Notes: a model not told the origin generated them from the letters alone. A DNA stretch of 37,860 nt from an uncultured Lachnospiraceae bacterium (GCA_902797025.1 CADBRN010000069.1:1-37860); one strand, 5' to 3'. Numbered from the stretch's first letter, positions 27,280 to 35,718 are shown. Numbers and translations are program-made.

Positions 27280-28599
27280 ATGGACCTGTTTGATTATGTG
27301 AGAGAGAAAAAAAAGGAGAAGGACGCACCGCTGGCGGCGAGGATGCGCCCGCGCACGCTCGACGAGGTCGTTGGGCAGCGGCATATTATCGGAAAAGATA
27401 AGCTGCTTTACCGGGCGATCAAAGCGGACAAGCTTCAGTCGATCATCTTCTACGGGCCGCCCGGAACCGGAAAAACGACGCTCGCGGAGGTAATCGCAAA
27501 TACGACGAGCGCGGATTTTGTCAAGATCAACGCGACGACAGCCGGGAAGAAGGAGATGATGGAAGCGGTCGGGGCGGCAAAAAACCGGCTCGGTCAGTTT
27601 GGCAAAAAAACGATTCTCTTCGTCGACGAGATTCACCGTTTCAACAAGGGCCAGCAGGATTATCTTCTTCCGTTTGTCGAGGACGGTACGCTGATACTGA
27701 TCGGCGCGACCACAGAAAATCCTTATTTTGAGGTAAACCAGGCGCTGATTTCACGCTCTGTCATTTTCGAGCTGAAACCACTGTCCCCGGACGATGTCTG
27801 CATCCTTCTGGATCGGGCGGTGACGGACCGGGAGCGTGGCCTTGCGGGGCTGCATGTTTGTCTGGATGAGGATGCGAAACGATTTCTTGCGGATGCGAGC
27901 GGAGGGGATGCGAGAGAGGCGCTGAACGCGCTGGAACTCGGCGCGCTGACCACGGATCCGGATGAGGGCGGGGCGATTCATATTGACCTGGCAGCCGCTT
28001 CCGAGTGCATCCAGAAACGTGTGGTCCGATACGACAAAAACGGGGATGATCATTACGACACGATTTCCGCTTTTATCAAGAGTATGCGCGGGTCCGATCC
28101 TGACGCCGCCGTCTATTACCTCGCGAAAATGCTGTACGCCGGCGAGGATGTGAAATTTATCGCACGGCGCATTATGATCTGTGCTTCTGAGGACGTCGGA
28201 AACGCCGATCCGATGGCGATGCTCGTCGCGTCGGCAGCCGCACAGGAGGTGGAGCGGATCGGTATGCCGGAATCCCAGCTGATTCTCGCGCAGGCGTGCA
28301 TTTATGTCGCGGGCGCGCCGAAGAGCAACGCCTGTACCAACGCGGTCTTTTCGGCAAAGGAGGCCGTGCGGACGAACCGGACGAGTGTTCCTCCGCATCT
28401 GAAAGACGCGCATTACGGCGGTTCGGAGAAACTGGGCCGAGGCATCGGTTATCAATACCCGCACGACTATCCGGGGCATTACGTCGATCAGCAGTATCTT
28501 CCCGATGAGGTAAAAGATAAGAAGTTTTACGAGCCGACCGCGAACGGCTATGAAAAAAATATACGGGAATATCTGGAAAAGATCGGAAAGATTCGGTAA
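27280..28599 (+). CDS. rarA: Replication-associated recombination protein A (MgsA/RarA AAA ATPase)
   Basis: A 439-residue clamp-loader-like AAA+ ATPase that acts at stalled replication forks. Walker A is G59-P-P-G-T-G-K-T66, and Walker B is L-F-V-D-E-I-H-R-F. Sensor residues lie in I-G-A-T-T-E-N-P. The C-terminal MgsA tetramerisation region ends in the conserved N-P-Y... Y-L-P-type segment around Y-Q-Y-P-H-D-Y. The length matches E. coli RarA. GGCAGGAGG precedes the ATG. It is the last gene of the long serC-led run; no clear terminator follows, and a new promoter begins 36 nt later. Confidence 0.95.
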   Translation: MDLFDYVREKKKEKDAPLAARMRPRTLDEVVGQRHIIGKDKLLYRAIKADKLQSIIFYGPPGTGKTTLAEVIANTTSADFVKINATTAGKKEMMEAVGAAKNRLGQFGKKTILFVDEIHRFNKGQQDYLLPFVEDGTLILIGATTENPYFEVNQALISRSVIFELKPLSPDDVCILLDRAVTDRERGLAGLHVCLDEDAKRFLADASGGDAREALNALELGALTTDPDEGGAIHIDLAAASECIQKRVVRYDKNGDDHYDTISAFIKSMRGSDPDAAVYYLAKMLYAGEDVKFIARRIMICASEDVGNADPMAMLVASAAAQEVERIGMPESQLILAQACIYVAGAPKSNACTNAVFSAKEAVRTNRTSVPPHLKDAHYGGSEKLGRGIGYQYPHDYPGHYVDQQYLPDEVKDKKFYEPTANGYEKNIREYLEKIGKIR

Positions 28600-28635
28600 T
28601 TTGAGAGAAGTTTACAGAGAAACTTTACAGCGGTA

Positions 28636-28663
28636 TTGACAATAGTAAACTTACTGTTATATT
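28636..28663 (+). promoter_or_regulatory. Strong extended -10 promoter of the PfoR-type gene
   Basis: A perfect TTGACA (28636-28641), a 16-nt spacer, then TATATT (28658-28663) preceded by a TGT extension. The predicted start is near 28670. Confidence 0.85.
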
Positions 28664-28670
28664 CTGTCAT

Positions 28671-28695
28671 AGGCGGCGGGCAAATCCTGCCGCCT
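28671..28695 (+). promoter_or_regulatory. 5'-terminal mRNA hairpin
   Basis: AGGCGGCGGG (28671-28680) pairs fully, with one G-U pair, with CCTGCCGCCT (28686-28695) across a 5-nt loop, right at the predicted 5' end of the transcript. No T-run follows. A second small stem (GCCTG with CAGGC, 28692-28709) overlaps it and would compete. It may stabilise the mRNA or gate translation. Confidence 0.55.
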
Positions 28696-28731
28696 GCAGT
28701 ATACAGGCAGAATCTTACAGAGGTAATTATT

Positions 28732-29838
28732 GTGGCACAGCAGGAAAACGGCTTCAAGGCATTTTTGAAGCGGAAGAACATCGTAATCTCTGCGAAGCGG
28801 TATGGAATCGACGCGCTCGGCGCGATGGCGCAGGGACTGTTCGCATCGCTTCTGATCGGAACGATTATCAACACCGTAGGAACCCAGTTTCATATTCCAT
28901 TTCTGATCCGGACCGTCGCAACGGTAGCAGGATCGGACTATACCGTCGGCGGTCTCGCCATGGCGATGAGCGGACCGGCGATGGCCGTTGCGATCGGCTT
29001 TGCGCTACAATGTCCGCCCCTCGTCCTGTTTTCTCTTGTGACCGTGGGCTTCGCGTCCAATGCGCTGGGAGGAGCGGGAGGACCGCTCGCCGTCCTGTTT
29101 GTGGCGATTGTCACATCGGAGGTCGGCAAAGCGATTTCGAAGGAGACAAAAATCGATATTCTCGTCACACCGCTCGTGACGATCGGCGTCGGTGTCGCGC
29201 TTTCGGCGTGGTGGGCTCCGCCGCTTGGAAAAGCGGCCATGGCCGTCGGTAACTTTATCATGTGGGCGACCGAGCTTCAGCCTTTCTGGATGGGAATTCT
29301 CGTATCCGTCATCGTCGGAATCGCACTGACGCTGCCGATCAGTTCCGCGGCGATCTGCGCGGCCTTCGGACTCGTCGGCCTTGCCGGCGGAGCCGCTGTC
29401 GCGGGCTGCTGTGCGCAGATGATCGGATTTGCCGTCATGAGTTTCAGGGAAAATAAATGGGGAGGTCTGGTAGCGCAGGGAATCGGGACCTCGATGCTGC
29501 AGATGGGAAATATCGTCCGCAATCCGAGAATCTGGCTGCCGCCGATCATCACATCGGCGATCACCGGACCGATCGCGACCTGTGTCTTCCATATGACGAT
29601 GGACGGCGCTCCGATTTCTTCCGGCATGGGAACGTGCGGACTCGTCGGACAGATCGGCGTCTATACCGGATGGATCAGCGATATTCAGAAGGGAACCATG
29701 GCCGCGGTCACAGGATTTGACTGGATCGGCCTGATCCTTATCAGCTTTGTGCTTCCGGCGGTGCTCACCCCGATCATCGCGATGCCGATGAGAAAAGCCG
29801 GATGGATCAAAGAAGGAGATCTGAAGCTGGATCTCTGA
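28732..29838 (+). CDS. PfoR-type PTS EIIC membrane protein
   Basis: A 368-residue, very hydrophobic membrane protein of the PTS_EIIC_2/PfoR family, with about ten helices. Near its start is Y-G-I-D-A-L-G-A-M-A-Q-G-L-F. The family is named for PfoR of Clostridium perfringens, described as a regulator of perfringolysin, and resembles the substrate channel of phosphotransferase systems. No EIIA or EIIB domain is encoded here, so real PTS transport is unproven. GTG 28732 is chosen because AGAGG lies 8 nt upstream; extending further would run into the promoter. It converges on the DUF4364 gene with only 5 nt between stop codons. Confidence 0.85.
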   Translation: MAQQENGFKAFLKRKNIVISAKRYGIDALGAMAQGLFASLLIGTIINTVGTQFHIPFLIRTVATVAGSDYTVGGLAMAMSGPAMAVAIGFALQCPPLVLFSLVTVGFASNALGGAGGPLAVLFVAIVTSEVGKAISKETKIDILVTPLVTIGVGVALSAWWAPPLGKAAMAVGNFIMWATELQPFWMGILVSVIVGIALTLPISSAAICAAFGLVGLAGGAAVAGCCAQMIGFAVMSFRENKWGGLVAQGIGTSMLQMGNIVRNPRIWLPPIITSAITGPIATCVFHMTMDGAPISSGMGTCGLVGQIGVYTGWISDIQKGTMAAVTGFDWIGLILISFVLPAVLTPIIAMPMRKAGWIKEGDLKLDL

Positions 29839-29843
29839 GCAGC

Positions 29844-30386
29844 TCAAACGGGCCGTTTCCCGTCCGCATCTCCGAGCAGAGAGAACATCAGCGCGGCGTA
29901 AAGATCGGCACTTTTCATTTTCCAGTTATCACACATCAGGATGGCTGTCTCTTCGGTATCCGCATGGACAGTCATCCGGATCAGTTCTTCATTTCCTTCG
30001 GACGCGGAGAGCAGAACTTCGTAGCCGCCGTCCGATGTCCAGCGGTACCGGGCGGAGACAGAAGACTCGCTCCGGAGCCGGTATCCGTTTTCCTTCAGAT
30101 AAGACGTGATATCGGAGCGGATTTCCGGCGAAATGTCGTTGTCAAAATAGGACAGGGTCTGTCTTCCTTCGTCGGTAATTTCGTACCAGGTCGTGTGCGG
30201 TTCGCGGCTCTCTTCCAAAAGCTTCGATCCGACCATGTCGGTGAGGACCTCCTGAAGCCGGAAAAAATCCGTATAGCTGCGGCCTACCATATAATCCGCG
30301 AGCATCGCATTCGACATGGAAAATCCCGCTTTTTCAAGCAGATACAGAATCATCAGTTTATAAAGAGTAATCGTTGAATCGATCAT
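29844..30386 (-). CDS. DUF4364 family protein
   Basis: A 180-residue protein of the clostridial DUF4364 family. The N-terminal part, L-Y-K-L-M-I-L-Y-L-L onward (about residues 8-85), looks like a winged-helix module: Y-T-D-F-F-R-L-Q-E-V-L-T-D-M then Y-E-I-T-D-E-G. The rest is an unassigned alpha/beta domain. DNA binding is plausible, but the family has no established function that I can name. The ATG at 30386 follows AAAGGA by 6 nt; the open frame runs upstream to 30545 but without a ribosome site there. No strong promoter is obvious on this strand. Confidence 0.82.
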   Translation of the reverse strand: MIDSTITLYKLMILYLLEKAGFSMSNAMLADYMVGRSYTDFFRLQEVLTDMVGSKLLEESREPHTTWYEITDEGRQTLSYFDNDISPEIRSDITSYLKENGYRLRSESSVSARYRWTSDGGYEVLLSASEGNEELIRMTVHADTEETAILMCDNWKMKSADLYAALMFSLLGDADGKRPV

Positions 30387-30519
30387 GGAACGTCCTTTCC
30401 GGTTCCTGTGCGGAACATCATTTATAACTCCTGCCATTACCATAGCATGGACCGGAAAAAAAAGCGAGTAGTTCGGCCGGGAGAGCTCTTTTGCAACAGC
30501 GGTTTTTTGAGAAACGCGG

Positions 30520-30548
30520 TTGAAATTTTCAGGAATGCGTATCATAAT
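30520..30548 (+). promoter_or_regulatory. Promoter of gpmI
   Basis: TTGAAA (30520-30525), a 17-nt spacer, then CATAAT (30543-30548), each one base from consensus. The predicted start is about 45 nt before the gpmI ATG. Confidence 0.7.
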
Positions 30549-30598
30549 CTAGCTGTACACAGGCGAACGAGATCGAATCGGTAATAGGAGAGAATACG

Positions 30599-32149
30599 AT
30601 GGCAAAAAGACCTACTGTATTAATGATATTGGATGGATACGGCGAGAACCCGGTCTGCGAGCACAATGCAGTCTGCGAGGCGAAGACGCCGGTGATGGAT
30701 CAGCTGAAGAGTCAGTGCCCCTATGTTCAGGGACAGGCGAGCGGCCTCGCTGTCGGACTTCCGGAGGGGCAGATGGGAAATTCCGAGGTCGGACATATGA
30801 ATATGGGTGCCGGCCGGATCGTTTATCAGGATCTGACAAGAATCACGAAATCGATCGAAGACGGTGAGTTCTTCAAAAATGAAGAACTCCTGGCGGCGAT
30901 GAATCGCGCGAAGAAGAACCGTGCGAAACTGCATCTGTACGGCCTTCTTTCCGACGGCGGAGTGCACAGCCATATCACCCACCTGTTCGCACTGCTTCAG
31001 ATGGCGAAGGATAATCAGGTTCCGGAAGTATACGTCCATTGTTTCCTCGACGGACGTGATACGCCGCCGACATCCGGCATCGAATACGTACAGCAGCTGG
31101 AAGATCAGATGAAAGAGATCGGGGTCGGCAGGATCGGCGTCATTTCCGGCCGCTACTATGCGATGGACCGGGACAACCGATGGGACCGTGAGGAAAAAGC
31201 CTGGGATGCGCTCGTCAAGGGCGAGGGTGTCGACGGAGGAACGGATCCGGTGAAGGCGATTCAGGCATCGTATGATGCGGGCGTTACGGACGAGTTCGTC
31301 GTTCCGACGGTCATGAAAAATGCGGACGGAACGCCGGTCGCGACGATCGGCGACAATGATTCGGTGATTTTCTTTAATTTCCGTCCGGACCGTGCGCGCC
31401 AGATCACACGTGCGTTCTGCGATCCGGAATTCACAGGATTTGAGAGAAGACGCCCGGAAAATCTGACCTACGTCTGCTTTAAAGATTACGACGAGACCAT
31501 TCCGAACAAGCTGGTCGCTTTCAAAAAAGAGAGAATCGTCAATACCTTCGGTGAGTACCTCGCGAAGCTCGGCAAAAAACAGGTCCGGATCGCGGAGACC
31601 GAGAAGTATGCGCACGTCACGTTCTTTTTCAACGGCGGAGTTGAGGAGCCGAATGAGGGCGAGGACCGGATTCTTGTACATTCCCCGAAGGTCGCGACCT
31701 ACGATCTTCAGCCGGAGATGAGCGCGCCGCAGGTCTGCGACAAGCTGGTGGAAGCGATCGGATCAGGAAAATACGATGTGATAATCGTTAATTTTGCGAA
31801 TCCGGATATGGTCGGCCACACCGGCGTCGAGCAGGCGGCGATCAAAGCGATCGAGACCGTCGATCAGTGCGTGGGACGCGCGGTCGAAGCGATCAAAAAG
31901 GCGGACGGAGTGATGTTTATCTGCGCGGACCATGGAAATGCGGAATATATGGTCGATGAGAAGACGGGAGAGCCCTTCACGGCGCACACCACAAATCCGG
32001 TTCCGTTCATCCTCGTGAACGCAGATCCGTCTGTCGGACTTTCTGAGGGCGGACGCCTCTGCGACATCGTTCCGACGCTGCTCGAACTCATGGAGATACC
32101 AAAGCCCGCTGAGATGACCGGCAAATCGCTCCTGGTTCATAGAGGGTGA
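30599..32149 (+). CDS. gpmI: 2,3-bisphosphoglycerate-independent phosphoglycerate mutase
   Basis: A 516-residue manganese-dependent glycolytic enzyme interconverting 3- and 2-phosphoglycerate. The phosphatase domain has D12 in I-L-D-G-Y-G and the catalytic serine S62 in G-N-S-E-V-G-H-M-N. The inserted transferase domain carries S-G-R-Y-Y-A-M-D-R-D-x-R-W. The late metal motif A-D-H-G-N-A-E is present. The length is standard for the family. It is a single-gene unit with its own promoter and TAGGAGAG before the ATG. It is functionally linked to serine synthesis only in using the same 3-phosphoglycerate pool. Confidence 0.97.
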   Translation: MAKRPTVLMILDGYGENPVCEHNAVCEAKTPVMDQLKSQCPYVQGQASGLAVGLPEGQMGNSEVGHMNMGAGRIVYQDLTRITKSIEDGEFFKNEELLAAMNRAKKNRAKLHLYGLLSDGGVHSHITHLFALLQMAKDNQVPEVYVHCFLDGRDTPPTSGIEYVQQLEDQMKEIGVGRIGVISGRYYAMDRDNRWDREEKAWDALVKGEGVDGGTDPVKAIQASYDAGVTDEFVVPTVMKNADGTPVATIGDNDSVIFFNFRPDRARQITRAFCDPEFTGFERRRPENLTYVCFKDYDETIPNKLVAFKKERIVNTFGEYLAKLGKKQVRIAETEKYAHVTFFFNGGVEEPNEGEDRILVHSPKVATYDLQPEMSAPQVCDKLVEAIGSGKYDVIIVNFANPDMVGHTGVEQAAIKAIETVDQCVGRAVEAIKKADGVMFICADHGNAEYMVDEKTGEPFTAHTTNPVPFILVNADPSVGLSEGGRLCDIVPTLLELMEIPKPAEMTGKSLLVHRG

Positions 32150-32168
32150 TCCGGTTCTTTACACAAAT

Positions 32169-32186
32169 ATTGCATAAAAGTCGGAA
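32169..32186. promoter_or_regulatory. Second, degenerate ARG-box-like site
   Basis: The sequence TTGCATAAAAGTC matches the ARG box at about 10 of 18 positions. It lies exactly 42 bp (four helical turns) upstream of the stronger box, on the same face of the DNA. Confidence 0.35.
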
Positions 32187-32210
32187 ATAATTCAGCCGGA
32201 TCGGCTTGAA

Positions 32211-32228
32211 AATGCATAAAAATGCACA
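32211..32228. promoter_or_regulatory. ARG-box-like operator (ArgR/AhrC)
   Basis: AATGCATAAAAATGCACA matches the B. subtilis ARG box consensus CATGAATAAAAATKCAAK at 14 of 18 positions. It contains the perfect inverted repeat TGCAT-AAAA-ATGCA. It ends 7 bp before the -35 of the amino acid transporter promoter, where a bound ArgR hexamer would interfere with polymerase. It is the main clue that the transporter handles arginine or a related amino acid. Confidence 0.65.
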
Positions 32229-32234
32229 CTCTCC

Positions 32235-32263
32235 TTGACACACTGAAATGCGGATGCTAGCAT
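32235..32263 (+). promoter_or_regulatory. Promoter of the amino acid transporter operon
   Basis: A perfect TTGACA (32235-32240), a 17-nt spacer, then TAGCAT (32258-32263) with a TGC extension. The leader is about 46 nt. Confidence 0.75.
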
Positions 32264-32315
32264 AGCAGACGATAAGGTGTAATTTTTCAAGAAATTTACC
32301 AAGGAGAAGAACAAT

Positions 32316-33203
32316 ATGAAAAAGAAATTAATCGCAGGGATCCTCGCGGCAGGAATGGCTCTCGGTCTTGCTGCCTGCGGAGGATCAGCATCAGGCAGTT
32401 CCAGTGAGGCTTCCTCTTCCGCAGCTTCGGGCAGCACCGCAGCGAGCACGGAGGGGGTATCCGGAGCGGCGGCTTCCACCTCCGCTTCCAGCACGGTTTC
32501 TGCCGGGGATATGAAGCTTGTCGAGCCCGGAAAACTTCACATGGCGACAAACGCGTCCTTCCCTCCTTATGAGTCTACTACCGACGACGGAGGGTTTACG
32601 GGAATCGATATCGATATCGCGACAAAGATCGCTTCGGATCTCGGCCTTGAGCTCGTCGTCGATGACATGGACTTCAGCTCCGTCATCACCAGCGTCCAGT
32701 CAGGAAAATCGGACATCGCGATGGCAGGAATGACGGTCAACGAGGAGCGTCAGAAAAACCTCGACTTCACAGAGAGCTATGCGAATAGCATTCAGTCCGT
32801 CATCGTTTCGAAGGATTCCGACATCAAGTCGATCGATGACCTCAAGGGCAAGAAGATCGGATGCCAGGAGGGAACGACCGGTTATATCGATGCTTCGGAT
32901 ACCGAAGAGAACGGCGGATTCGGCGAAGAGAACGTGACGGCATATCAGGACGGCGCTACCGCGGTCAACGCTCTGATGCAGGGCAAGGTAGACGCGGTTA
33001 TTATCGACAATGAGCCGGCAAAGGCATATGTCGCGGCAAACGACGGACTGACGATTCTTGACACAAACTATGACGAGGAGGAGTATGCGATCGGTATCGC
33101 TAAGGATAACAAGGCTCTGTACGATGCGGTGAACAGCGAGATCAAAAAACTGAAAGAAGACGGCACGATCAAAGGCATCATCGACAAATACATCAAAGAA
33201 TAA
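32316..33203 (+). CDS. Polar amino acid ABC transporter substrate-binding lipoprotein
   Basis: A 295-residue family 3 solute-binding protein. The signal peptide ends at lipobox L18-A19-A20-C21, and a Ser/Ala-rich linker (about 22-65) follows. The binding domain opens L-H-M-A-T-N-A-S-F-P-P-Y-E and contains G-I-D-I-D-I-A and the hinge D-L-K-G-K-K-I-G. Such proteins deliver arginine, lysine, glutamine or cystine to a membrane permease. The promoter ARG-box points to arginine or a related amino acid. AAGGAGAAG precedes the ATG. A strong terminator separates it from the permease and ATPase genes, which suggests that the binding protein is made in excess. Confidence 0.93.
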   Translation: MKKKLIAGILAAGMALGLAACGGSASGSSSEASSSAASGSTAASTEGVSGAAASTSASSTVSAGDMKLVEPGKLHMATNASFPPYESTTDDGGFTGIDIDIATKIASDLGLELVVDDMDFSSVITSVQSGKSDIAMAGMTVNEERQKNLDFTESYANSIQSVIVSKDSDIKSIDDLKGKKIGCQEGTTGYIDASDTEENGGFGEENVTAYQDGATAVNALMQGKVDAVIIDNEPAKAYVAANDGLTILDTNYDEEEYAIGIAKDNKALYDAVNSEIKKLKEDGTIKGIIDKYIKE

Positions 33204-33207
33204 GAAA

Positions 33208-33230
33208 GATCCGGCCGGCGTGACCGGATC
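33208..33230 (+). repeat. Small stem-loop after the binding-protein gene
   Basis: GATCCGG (33208-33214) pairs with CCGGATC (33224-33230). It lies between the stop codon and the main terminator and may protect the 3' end of the binding-protein message. Confidence 0.4.
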
Positions 33231-33237
33231 ACCTGGA

Positions 33238-33273
33238 GGAGCTGCTGCAGCAAGATGCGGCGGCTCCTTTTTT
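33238..33273 (+). terminator. Intra-operon intrinsic terminator
   Basis: GGAGCTGCTGC (33238-33248) pairs along all 11 positions, including two G-U pairs, with GCGGCGGCTCC (33257-33267). A T6 run follows. It sits between the binding-protein and permease genes, so distal transcription needs read-through or a weak internal promoter. Confidence 0.85.
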
Positions 33274-33388
33274 AGCCGGAAGATTCTGCGTAATCCGTGG
33301 TTTTTTCTGGCCTTTTTTCTGTTTTTCTGGTAAAGTAAATAAGGCATGTTAACAGCAGGAAAGTTGCTGTCAGTTTTTTGGAAGGGGG

Positions 33389-34117
33389 ATGCCAGTTTTG
33401 GGTTCAGCCAGTCTGAAGGAACAGTTTTTGATGAGCTTCGTCGTCAACGACCGGTGGAAGCTTTACCTTAAAGGCCTTGGAAAGTCTCTGCTGCTGACGG
33501 TCGGGGCGCTCGCTCTCGGTATCGTGATCGGAGTCGTCATCTCCATCGTCCGTACGGCGCATGATCAGAAGAGGAGCGGGGAAGATAAGATATCGGCGGG
33601 GCTTTCCGTCGGAAATGCGATCTGTCAGCTCTATACGACGATTATCCGCGGGACCCCGATGATGGTTCAGCTGATGATCATGGGCTTTGTCGTCTTCGCT
33701 TCGAGCCGCAATATGCAGGGTGTTGCGATTCTTGCCCTCGGAATTAACTCCGGTGCTTATGTGTCCGAGATCATCCGGAGCGGAATCATGTCGATCGATC
33801 CCGGCCAGATGGAAGCGGGCCGTTCGCTCGGCATGGGCTACGGAACCGTCATGAAAGAAGTCATTCTTCCCCAGGCGATCAAAAATATTCTGCCCGCACT
33901 GGGCAACGAGCTGATCACGCTGTTCAAGGATACCTCCCTTGTTTCCGTGATCGGAATGACCGAGCTGACAAAGGTCGCGAGAGATATTCAGGCGAGAACG
34001 TATCTTCCTATGATGCCATACCTCGGCATCGCGCTGATGTATCTTGTCGTGGTTATCATCATGACCTGGCTTCTCGGCAAACTGGAAAGGAGGATGCGCC
34101 GCAGTGACAGAAGATAA
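33389..34117 (+). CDS. Amino acid ABC transporter permease
   Basis: A 242-residue inner-membrane subunit of the HisM/HEQRo family with about five helices, the first near residues 30-52. It carries the cytoplasmic EAA loop [10 protein letters not shown] that docks to the ATPase. The conserved I-R-G-T-P-M-M-V-Q segment (about 87-95) is also present. The start is uncertain: ATG 33389 sits directly behind GGAAGGGGG, whereas TTG 33398 has better spacing to the same site. The 3' end overlaps the ATPase gene by 14 nt. A terminator upstream may lower its expression relative to the binding protein. Confidence 0.92.
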   Translation: MPVLGSASLKEQFLMSFVVNDRWKLYLKGLGKSLLLTVGALALGIVIGVVISIVRTAHDQKRSGEDKISAGLSVGNAICQLYTTIIRGTPMMVQLMIMGFVVFASSRNMQGVAILALGINSGAYVSEIIRSGIMSIDPGQMEAGRSLGMGYGTVMKEVILPQAIKNILPALGNELITLFKDTSLVSVIGMTELTKVARDIQARTYLPMMPYLGIALMYLVVVIIMTWLLGKLERRMRRSDRR

Positions 34118-34844
34118 TGTGCTGCTCCGTGTTGAGCATTTATCGAAATCCTTCGGATCAAATCTGGTCCTCGATGATATTTCAGAACAAATCAGAACAG
34201 GGGAGAAGGTATGCATCATCGGGCCTTCCGGCTCCGGAAAATCGACATTCCTACGCTGCATGAACCTGCTCGAACGTCCGACGAAGGGAGATGTCTTCTT
34301 TGACGGGCAGAAGATCACAGACCTCTCGGTCGACGTCAACAAGGTCCGGGAACAGATGGGGATGGTCTTCCAGCACTTCAACCTGTTTCCGAATAAAACT
34401 GTCCGCCAGAATATCACACTCGCCCCGGTCAGAACCGGGCATATGACCCAGCAGGAGGCGGACGCGGAGGCGGACAAGCTCCTCGCGCGCGTTAATCTGT
34501 CGGAAAAAGCGGAGGATTATCCGTCGTCCCTTTCCGGCGGTCAGAAGCAGAGAATTGCGATCGTGCGTGCGATGGCGATGCATCCGAAGATGATGCTGTT
34601 CGATGAACCGACATCCGCGCTGGATCCGGAGATGGTCGGAGAGGTTCTCAATGTCATGAAGGAGCTCGCATCAGAGGGAATGACGATGGCAGTCGTCACG
34701 CATGAGATGGGATTTGCCCGTGAGGTGGCGGACCGCGTTCTTTTTGTGGACGAGGGAAAGATCATGGAGCAGGGAACGCCGGATGAACTATTCGGTCATC
34801 CGAAAAACCGGCGCCTTCAGGATTTCCTTTCAAAAGTGCTTTAA
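34104..34844 (+). CDS. Amino acid ABC transporter ATP-binding protein
   Basis: A 246-residue ATPase of the GlnQ/HisP type that powers the adjacent permease. Walker A is G40-P-S-G-S-G-K-S-T48. The signature is L-S-G-G-Q-K-Q-R, Walker B is M-L-F-D-E-P, and the T-S-A-L-D D-loop and V-T-H-E-M switch histidine are all intact. GTG 34104 is supported by AGGAGG (34088-34093) 10 nt upstream and overlaps the permease stop by 14 nt, so the two are probably translationally coupled. Together with the binding protein it makes a complete importer. Confidence 0.95.
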   Translation: MTEDNVLLRVEHLSKSFGSNLVLDDISEQIRTGEKVCIIGPSGSGKSTFLRCMNLLERPTKGDVFFDGQKITDLSVDVNKVREQMGMVFQHFNLFPNKTVRQNITLAPVRTGHMTQQEADAEADKLLARVNLSEKAEDYPSSLSGGQKQRIAIVRAMAMHPKMMLFDEPTSALDPEMVGEVLNVMKELASEGMTMAVVTHEMGFAREVADRVLFVDEGKIMEQGTPDELFGHPKNRRLQDFLSKVL

Positions 34845-34901
34845 GGAACGCGCCGTGACATCGGCACCTGCATCAGGATATTTGCGAAGGGTCTATCGTT
34901 T

Positions 34902-35345
34902 ATGAAGTTTGTAATTCAGCGCGTCAGTGAGGCACGCGTCGATATCGGCGGAAAAACCGTCGGAAAAATCGGAAAAGGTCTCATGGTTCTGATCGGAATC
35001 GGCAGGGATGACACGAGAGAAACGGCCGACCGCTATCTGAAGAAACTGCTGGGACTGCGGATTTTTGAGGATGAGGACGGCAGAACAAATCTTTCGCTCT
35101 CCGATGTCGGAGGAGAGCTGCTGCTGATTTCCCAGTTCACGCTGTACGCGAACTGCCGGAAGGGAAACCGTCCGAGCTTTATCGAGGCGGGACCGCCGGG
35201 AATGGCGGAACCGCTTTATCAGTACATCATTGACCGGGCGAAGGAGCATGTCCCGGTCGTAGAACAGGGCGAATTCGGCGCGGATATGCAGGTATCGCTC
35301 ACAAACGACGGTCCCTTTACGGTCGTCCTTGAAAATCTGGAATAA
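34902..35345 (+). CDS. dtd: D-aminoacyl-tRNA deacylase
   Basis: A 147-residue dimeric enzyme that hydrolyses D-amino acids and glycine wrongly attached to tRNA. It has the family's start M-K-F-V-I-Q-R-V and the catalytic S-Q-F-T-L-Y-A. The T-N-D-G-P-F-T segment near the C-terminus corresponds to the chirality-checking Gly-Pro motif. The length is standard. It follows the transporter ATPase by 57 nt and could be co-transcribed with it. The ribosome site (GAAGGG) is weak and rather distant. Confidence 0.95.
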   Translation: MKFVIQRVSEARVDIGGKTVGKIGKGLMVLIGIGRDDTRETADRYLKKLLGLRIFEDEDGRTNLSLSDVGGELLLISQFTLYANCRKGNRPSFIEAGPPGMAEPLYQYIIDRAKEHVPVVEQGEFGADMQVSLTNDGPFTVVLENLE

Positions 35346-35379
35346 TTTTCATAGTGACTGGAATTTCGGAATGATATGC

Positions 35380-35408
35380 TTGTAATGGATGCAAGGCTGT
35401 GTTAAAAT
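35380..35408 (+). promoter_or_regulatory. Promoter of secG
   Basis: TTGTAA (35380-35385), a 17-nt spacer, then TAAAAT (35403-35408). It gives a short leader of about 23 nt before the secG ATG. Confidence 0.65.
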
Positions 35409-35437
35409 TATTACCAGTTGTGTTTGGAGGTATTCAC

Positions 35438-35683
35438 ATGGCAGCAGTAATTCGGACAATTTTAACCGTTCTCTTCGCGATCGACAGCATTCTGCTCATC
35501 ATCGTTATCATGATGCAGAAGAGCAAAGATCCGGGACTCGGTGCGATCGCGGGAATGAGCGCGGCGGATTCCTACTGGAGCCGGAACAAGGGACGTTCCA
35601 AAGAAGGAAATCTTGTACGCATGACCAGGGTGCTGGGAATCGTATTTATCGGCCTTGCTATCTGCCTGAACCTCAATTTCTGA
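35438..35683 (+). CDS. secG: Preprotein translocase subunit SecG
   Basis: An 81-residue membrane protein of the SecYEG channel with two hydrophobic helices (about 5-26 and 60-79). The conserved segment between them reads M-M-Q-K-S-K-D-P-G-L-G. ATG 35438 has TTGGAGG 7 nt upstream; an in-frame start 13 codons earlier would overlap the promoter, so it is rejected. The gene is followed by a terminator and then smpB. The rnr gene that commonly lies between secG and smpB in Bacillota is missing. Confidence 0.93.
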   Translation: MAAVIRTILTVLFAIDSILLIIVIMMQKSKDPGLGAIAGMSAADSYWSRNKGRSKEGNLVRMTRVLGIVFIGLAICLNLNF

Positions 35684-35718
35684 TTGAGAACGGGAATGTA
35701 AGGAATGATTGTCTGATA

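Noticed and set aside
32147-32206. A terminator after gpmI formed by GATCCGG with CCGGATC
   Set aside because: The 7-bp arms are 40-odd bases apart and no T-run follows; the termination point of gpmI remains unassigned.
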